In this document: one piece after another, positions 5,440 through 9,357 of the stretch
Position numbering within the stretch: the first letter of the stretch is position 1
How the letters are laid out: each line of letters begins with the position of its first letter
Source: Actinomycetota bacterium
GTDB lineage: Bacteria > Actinomycetota > Acidimicrobiia > Acidimicrobiales > Iamiaceae
Assembly: GCA_018268545.1 (NCBI GenBank)
Contig: JAFDWI010000112.1
Coordinates: 1 to 9,357 of the forward strand
Reading direction: 5' to 3'
Length of the DNA stretch: 9,357 nt
Program-made: the position numbers and the translations under genes
Notes under the pieces: generated by a model
The model's database searches: none
What the model saw: the letters and a program-made list of their open reading frames with translations, nothing else
Told to the model about the DNA's origin: nothing

Positions 5440-7095
5440 ATGCCCGATGTCGCACCACCGAGCACGTTCAGTTTCGCCGATGTCTGGGAGTACGCCGCCG
5501 ACCGGGTGCCCGACCGCGAAGCGCTGGTGTGTGGCGATCGCCGCCTCACGTTCGCACAGCTCGACGAGCGGGCGAACCGCTTCGCCGCGCACCTGGTCGA
5601 TGCCGGGGTGGCACGCGGCGACACGTTCGGGATCTTCGCACCCAATTGCACCGAATGGATCGAAGCGCAGCTCGCCGGGTGGAAGCTCGGTGCCCTGCCG
5701 GTCAATGTGAACCATCGCTACGCGGCGGGTGAGCTCGCCGATCTGCTCGACGACGCACGGGTCGTCGGTCTGGTGTTCGACCGAGCGCTCGCCCCGGTGG
5801 TGAACGAACTCGGCCCGGAACGCCTCGATGCGATGCGGTTCCTCGTCGCCGTGGATGTCCCCGGGTCCGATCCCGCGGCGGGTTCGCTTCCCGACGGTGC
5901 GATCACCTGGGACGACATGGCAGCCCGCCACAGGGACGCGGGTCGACCGGTCGTCGAACGTGACGGTGACGACCACTACCTGATCTACACCGGTGGAACC
6001 ACCGGGCGGCCCAAGGGAGTGCTGTGGCGTCAGGACGACGCGTTCCACGCCTGTTTCGGCGGCGGCGACCCGATGCGGATGAACCCGGTGACCGAGCCGG
6101 AACAGCTCGCCGACCACATCATGGAGTCGCCCGCGACCTACCTGTGCATCGCGCCGCTCATGCACGCAGCCGGTCAGTGGGTCGCGACGTCGTGGCTGTG
6201 GGCGGGAAGCCGCGTCGTGCTCGTGCCCGGTTCGCTGGACCCGGAACGGATCTGGAACCTCATCGACGCCGAGGGGGTGAACCTGTTCACGGTCGTCGGC
6301 GACGCGACCGGCAAGCCGATCCTCGATGCCTGGGATGCGAACCCCGGCCGATGGTCCGCGGCGAGTGTCTTCTCGATCTCCAACGGCGGTGCGCCGATGT
6401 CGCCGACCCTCAAAGCACGTTTCATCGCGACGTTTCCGAACCAGATCTTCGTCGACGGCTTCGGATCGTCCGAGACCGGTGCCCAGGGTTCACAGCGGAT
6501 CGCGGCCGCCGCCGATTCGGAGGCGTCGACACCGCACAACGGCGTGGCACGCTTCGCACCCTACGGATCGAACACCGCGGTGCTCGACGACGAGTTCGAA
6601 CGTGTGGAACCCGGGTCGGGCGTCGTGGGCCACCTCGCGCTCAGAGGACGCATCCCGATCGGGTATCTGCACGACCCCGAGCGGACCGCCGCCACATTCG
6701 TCGAACACGACGGCGATCGCTGGGTGCTCACCGGAGACTTCGCGACGGTCGAGGACGACGGGACCGTCGCGTTGTTGGGGCGCGGTTCGGGTTGCATCAA
6801 CACCGGTGGCGAAAAGGTGTTCGCCGAAGAGGTCGAGATGGCGATCCAGGGCCACCAAGACGTCGACGACGTCGTCGTCGTCGGTGTCCCCGATGACCGG
6901 TGGGGCGAGGCCGTCTGTGCCGTGGTGCAACCGAGGTCCGATTCGATCGTCGAGCTCGAGAACCTGCGGGCGTTTCTGCGGGAATCCCTGGCCGGATACA
7001 AGCTGCCCAAGCGTCTGGTCACCGTCGAGGAGATCAAGCGCAGCCCGGCTGGGAAGGCCGATTATCGCTGGGCCAAGGGCCTCGCCGCGTCCTGA
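5440..7095 (+). CDS. FadD19-like acyl-CoA synthetase (AMP-forming)
   Basis: This is a 551-residue member of the adenylate-forming superfamily. It activates a carboxylic acid with ATP to an acyl-AMP and then to an acyl-CoA. Motifs are YTGGTTGRPKG (183-193, P-loop), GSSETG (342-347), TGD (431-433), GRGSGCINTGGEKV (447-460, hinge region) and PAGK with the catalytic Lys539, followed by DYRWAK (541-546). The ending KRSPAGKxDYRWAK and the GGTTGxPKGVxWR block closely match mycobacterial FadD19 as I recall it. FadD19 acts on branched sterol side-chain acids. A bulky side-chain acid is therefore the likely substrate, but this is inferred. ATG 5440 is preferred because of the leaderless promoter arrangement. 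An in-frame TTG at 5431 would add three residues but overlaps the putative -10 box. The gene is divergent from the CaiB-like gene and shares its operator region. Confidence 0.93.
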   Translation: MPDVAPPSTFSFADVWEYAADRVPDREALVCGDRRLTFAQLDERANRFAAHLVDAGVARGDTFGIFAPNCTEWIEAQLAGWKLGALPVNVNHRYAAGELADLLDDARVVGLVFDRALAPVVNELGPERLDAMRFLVAVDVPGSDPAAGSLPDGAITWDDMAARHRDAGRPVVERDGDDHYLIYTGGTTGRPKGVLWRQDDAFHACFGGGDPMRMNPVTEPEQLADHIMESPATYLCIAPLMHAAGQWVATSWLWAGSRVVLVPGSLDPERIWNLIDAEGVNLFTVVGDATGKPILDAWDANPGRWSAASVFSISNGGAPMSPTLKARFIATFPNQIFVDGFGSSETGAQGSQRIAAAADSEASTPHNGVARFAPYGSNTAVLDDEFERVEPGSGVVGHLALRGRIPIGYLHDPERTAATFVEHDGDRWVLTGDFATVEDDGTVALLGRGSGCINTGGEKVFAEEVEMAIQGHQDVDDVVVVGVPDDRWGEAVCAVVQPRSDSIVELENLRAFLRESLAGYKLPKRLVTVEEIKRSPAGKADYRWAKGLAAS

Positions 7096-7208
7096 GTGCC
7101 TCGGGCGCGCCGGCGGGAGACATCGGTCCCACGAGCGCGCGCCGATGGGAGGTAGTGTCGGCATTTCGGTGGCGACGTCGTCGCCCGGGACGCCTCAGGG
7201 GGTTGCAC
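7096..7208. other. 113-base intergenic leader before the phosphoesterase
   Basis: This spacer holds a possible -10 box TAGTGT (7153-7158), a small inverted repeat with arms GGCGAC/GTCGCC around GTC (7171-7185), and AGGGGG (7197-7202) six bases before the ATG at 7209. It therefore looks able to give the phosphoesterase its own promoter. No convincing terminator for the synthetase and no copy of the 19-bp operator were seen. Confidence 0.35.
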
Positions 7209-8570
7209 ATGGAACCGTTGAATCGCCGCGAACTGTTCGTCGGCGCGACCGCTGCCGGAGTGCTCGGTGTCGCCGGTTGTTCGTCGTCGTCCACCAAGGC
7301 GACCGTGACGTCGACCGGTCCCGCGACGTCGACGGGCGCGGCGGCACTGCCGGCTGCGAAGGACGCTCCGTTCGACACGGTCGTCGTGCTGATGATGGAG
7401 AACCGGTCCTTCGATCACCTGCTCGGCTGGCTCCCCGGAGCGGACGGGAAGCAGGCCGGTCTCAAGTTCCGGGACACCACGGGTGCGCCGAACCCGACCT
7501 GGGCGATCGGCAAGGACGCGCAGGGCTGTGCGTACAAGGATCCTTCGCACGATTTTGCATCGGTGCTCAAGCAGATCAACGGCGGGAAGATGGACGGATT
7601 CCTGTCGACCGCACCGGTGGGCGATCACTTTCCGATCAGCTACTACGGCGAGGACGACCTGCCGGTGATGGCCTCGCTCGCCAAGGGCTACACGACGTTC
7701 TCGAACTACCACGCATCGTTCGCGGGTCCGACGTGGCCGAACCGGTTCTACCAGCACTGCGCGACGACCGACATGAACCTCACGTCGATCTTTCCCGGGG
7801 ACCTCGGTCATCCAGCACCGTTTCCACCACTCGACAAGCGCCCCAGCAAGCTGAAGCTCGCCATCTGGGATCGACTCGCGGCGGCGGGCGTCTCGCACAA
7901 GTACTACTTCCACACCGAACCGATGACGGGTCTGTTCGCCAGTGGTCGATACGACAAGATCTCGTTCCCGTACGCCGATTTCCTCAAGGACGCGAAAGCC
8001 GGGACATTGCCCCATGTGTCCTTCGTCGATCCCGACTACGGACTGATCGCCGAGTTCCAGGGAACGTCGAACGACATGCACCCGCACGGGAGTGTCACCG
8101 TCGGGGAGGCGTTCGTCGCCGAGGTGTACAAGGCGATCATCGCCTCACCCCAGTGGGACCGCACGGTTCTCGTCATCAACTTCGACGAACACGGCGGGTT
8201 CTACGACCACGTGGCGCCGCCGAAGGTTGCCGACGACACCGACAACGGACCCGACGACAAGGCCGATTACAAGATCCTCGGGGTTCGCGTCCCGGCGATC
8301 GCCGTGTCGCCGTTCGCTCCGGCGAAGGTCGAGACCGACGGCCCGTATGAGCATTGCTCGGTCCTCAAGATGATCGAGTGGCGCTGGGGTCTCGAGCCGA
8401 TGACCCTTCGGGACAAGAATGCGAAGAACCTCGCCGACGCACTCGACTTCTCGCGACGGCGTCCGCCCGTGAAGCTCCCGGCCTATCCGAACCCGACGCC
8501 CGCCGCGTGTCCGTCGACGGCGCCGTCGACGACCACCGCGGCCCCGGCGGCGACCACCGTGCCGAGCTGA
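7209..8570 (+). CDS. Tat-exported lipoprotein, phospholipase C / acid phosphatase (phosphoesterase) family
   Basis: The 453-residue product begins with NRRELF (5-10), a twin-arginine-like motif. A hydrophobic stretch and the lipobox VAGC follow, with Cys24 as the lipid anchor. A Ser/Thr-rich linker runs to about 50. The phosphoesterase domain (about 54-415) shows MMENRSFDH (62-70, metal binding), GPTWPNR (173-179, Thr175 as likely nucleophile), NDMHPHG (288-294), GEAFV (299-303) and FDEHGGFYDHVAPP (325-338). The C-terminal tail (about 427-453) is rich in Thr, Ala and Pro. Family members hydrolyse phospholipid or other phosphate esters outside the cytoplasm. The exact substrate cannot be read here. 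The start is fixed by AGGGGG (7197-7202) six bases upstream and by the complete signal peptide. It follows the synthetase by 113 bases and converges on the P450 gene. Confidence 0.93.
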   Translation: MEPLNRRELFVGATAAGVLGVAGCSSSSTKATVTSTGPATSTGAAALPAAKDAPFDTVVVLMMENRSFDHLLGWLPGADGKQAGLKFRDTTGAPNPTWAIGKDAQGCAYKDPSHDFASVLKQINGGKMDGFLSTAPVGDHFPISYYGEDDLPVMASLAKGYTTFSNYHASFAGPTWPNRFYQHCATTDMNLTSIFPGDLGHPAPFPPLDKRPSKLKLAIWDRLAAAGVSHKYYFHTEPMTGLFASGRYDKISFPYADFLKDAKAGTLPHVSFVDPDYGLIAEFQGTSNDMHPHGSVTVGEAFVAEVYKAIIASPQWDRTVLVINFDEHGGFYDHVAPPKVADDTDNGPDDKADYKILGVRVPAIAVSPFAPAKVETDGPYEHCSVLKMIEWRWGLEPMTLRDKNAKNLADALDFSRRRPPVKLPAYPNPTPAACPSTAPSTTTAAPAATTVPS

Positions 8571-8612
8571 CGGTTCGGCGACCGCGACCCGGGTCGACCC
8601 GACGATCGTGGC
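8571..8612. other. short convergent intergenic gap with overlapping palindromes
   Basis: These 42 bases separate two convergent genes. CGACCCGGGTCG (8585-8596) and CGGGTCGACCCG (8590-8601) are overlapping perfect 12-base palindromes. A bidirectional terminator would be expected here, but there is no T-run and the stems have no natural loop, so a terminator role is only weakly supported. Confidence 0.25.
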
Positions 8613-9356
8613 TCAGGCGGCGCCGACGGGAGCGCTCGGCGTGATGCGCACCGGCATCGACTCGTAGCCGGACACGAAGTTCGCGGCTCGATACGCCGGT
8701 TCGGAAGCCTCGGTGAGGTCCAGGTCCGGCAGGCGGTCCAGCAGGGTCTCGAACATCACCTGGAGTTCGAGGCGAGCGAGCGACTTGCCGAGACAGTGGT
8801 GGGTGCCGTAGCCCCCGAAGGCGACGTGGTCGTTCGGGTGGCGACGGATGTCGAAGCTGAACGGATCGGTGAAGACCGACTCGTCACGATTCGCCGACGG
8901 GTACAACAGCAGCATCTTGTCGCCGGCGTGCAGGTCGACGCCCTGGAATGTGACGTCCTCGGTGACCGTGCGATTCATGTTCTTGATCGGTGTCACCCAG
9001 CGGAGCATCTCCTCGATCGCGCTCGGAAGGAGCGAACGATCCGCACGCAGCGCCTCCCAGCGGGACCGGTCCACGAGGAGCTGGTACAGGCCTCCGGAGA
9101 TGACGTGGCGCGTCGTCTCGTCGCCGCCGATCAGGATCAACAACGACTCGGCGATGACCGAGTCCGCATCGAGGCGTTTGCCCTCCACCTCGGCGTGGAC
9201 GAGGATGCTCATGAGATCGTCGGTCGGATTCGCACGGCGTTCCTCGGCGAGGCGCATCGCATACTCGCAGTAGCCGCCGAACGCCTCGGCCGTCTTCGCC
9301 ATCACCTCGGCATCCTCGAAGCCCGTGAGCCCCCGGAGCAGATCGTCGGACCACCC
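8613..9356 (-). CDS. CYP142-like cytochrome P450 (5' end cut by window edge)
   Basis: 247 C-terminal residues are visible. Roughly 150 N-terminal residues lie beyond the right edge. In window numbering, the I-helix motif is GGDETTR (77-83), the ExxR motif is in EEMLR (115-119) and the heme loop is FGGYGTHHCLG (180-190), with Cys188 as the heme ligand. Several blocks match mycobacterial CYP142 closely as I recall it: WSDD near the left end of the fragment, LPSAIEEMLRW, a PIKNMNR segment, and ANFVSGYESMPV near the C-terminus. CYP142 and CYP125 oxidise the terminal methyl of the cholesterol side chain to an alcohol and then an acid, which a FadD ligase can activate. The ligase upstream in this window fits that sequence of steps. 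No ferredoxin or reductase gene is visible. The family call is very strong, the CYP142 assignment good, and the substrate inferred. Confidence 0.94.
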   Translation of the reverse strand, partial: GWSDDLLRGLTGFEDAEVMAKTAEAFGGYCEYAMRLAEERRANPTDDLMSILVHAEVEGKRLDADSVIAESLLILIGGDETTRHVISGGLYQLLVDRSRWEALRADRSLLPSAIEEMLRWVTPIKNMNRTVTEDVTFQGVDLHAGDKMLLLYPSANRDESVFTDPFSFDIRRHPNDHVAFGGYGTHHCLGKSLARLELQVMFETLLDRLPDLDLTEASEPAYRAANFVSGYESMPVRITPSAPVGAA

Positions 9357-9357
9357 C

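Noticed and set aside
6900..7208. Extended start for the phosphoesterase inside the synthetase gene
   Set aside because: The extension has no similarity to the family and would bury the signal peptide. The ATG at 7209 has a strong ribosome-binding site and the lipoprotein signal directly after it.
6326..8350. 674-residue plus-strand open frame across the synthetase and phosphoesterase
   Set aside because: It is out of frame with both recognised genes, is Arg/Ser-rich without motifs and bridges their intergenic gap. It is a shadow frame, not a fusion.
8585..8601. Overlapping 12-base palindromes between the convergent genes as an attachment site or strong terminator
   Set aside because: They are short GC palindromes expected by chance at this base composition, with no loop, no T-run and no mobile-element context.
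8785..8820. Apparent one-residue insertion in the P450 heme loop (FGGYGTHHC instead of FGxGxHxC spacing)
   Set aside because: CYP125 and CYP124 carry the same longer FGGxGxHxC form as I recall them, so this is normal variation and not a defect.

Overview
The window is a gene-dense stretch of high-GC DNA. Its gene families and codon use suggest an actinomycete-type genome (Actinomycetota). The style could fit an environmental lineage such as Acidimicrobiia, but genus is not determinable from this sequence alone. No RNA genes, insertion sequences, CRISPR arrays or prophage signs were seen, and no gap between genes exceeds about 115 bases.

Layout from left to right. (1) A 3'-truncated NADP-type glutamate dehydrogenase runs leftward from 1219 off the left edge. 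(2) A leftward lipid-catabolism block follows, in transcription order: a CaiB/BaiF-family protein (5332 to 4100), a small DUF3817 membrane protein (4042 to 3686), and a 758-residue protein made of two fused acyl-CoA dehydrogenase modules (3600 to 1324). (3) Divergent from this block, a FadD19-like acyl-CoA synthetase runs rightward (5440 to 7095). A Tat-type lipoprotein of the phospholipase C/acid phosphatase family follows it (7209 to 8570). (4) Converging on that is a 5'-truncated cytochrome P450 running leftward (8613 to the right edge). Its C-terminal two-thirds strongly resembles CYP142, a sterol C26-hydroxylase family.

Taken together, the P450, the FadD19-like ligase, the fused acyl-CoA dehydrogenase and the CaiB-like protein suggest sterol or similar branched side-chain catabolism: terminal oxidation, CoA activation, possible CoA transfer or alpha-methyl handling, then dehydrogenation. 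This role is inferred from family resemblance recalled from memory, not from a database search.

Three things stand out. First, two nearly identical 19-bp palindromes (17 of 19 positions match) lie upstream of the fused dehydrogenase and inside the divergent CaiB/ligase promoter region. This points to one TetR-like regulon whose regulator lies outside the window. Second, the CaiB-like protein has isoleucine where the family carries its catalytic aspartate. Third, the two halves of the fused dehydrogenase look complementary: the C-terminal half keeps the catalytic glutamate and the flavin-binding middle-domain motif, and the N-terminal half keeps the flavin motifs normally supplied by a neighbouring subunit.
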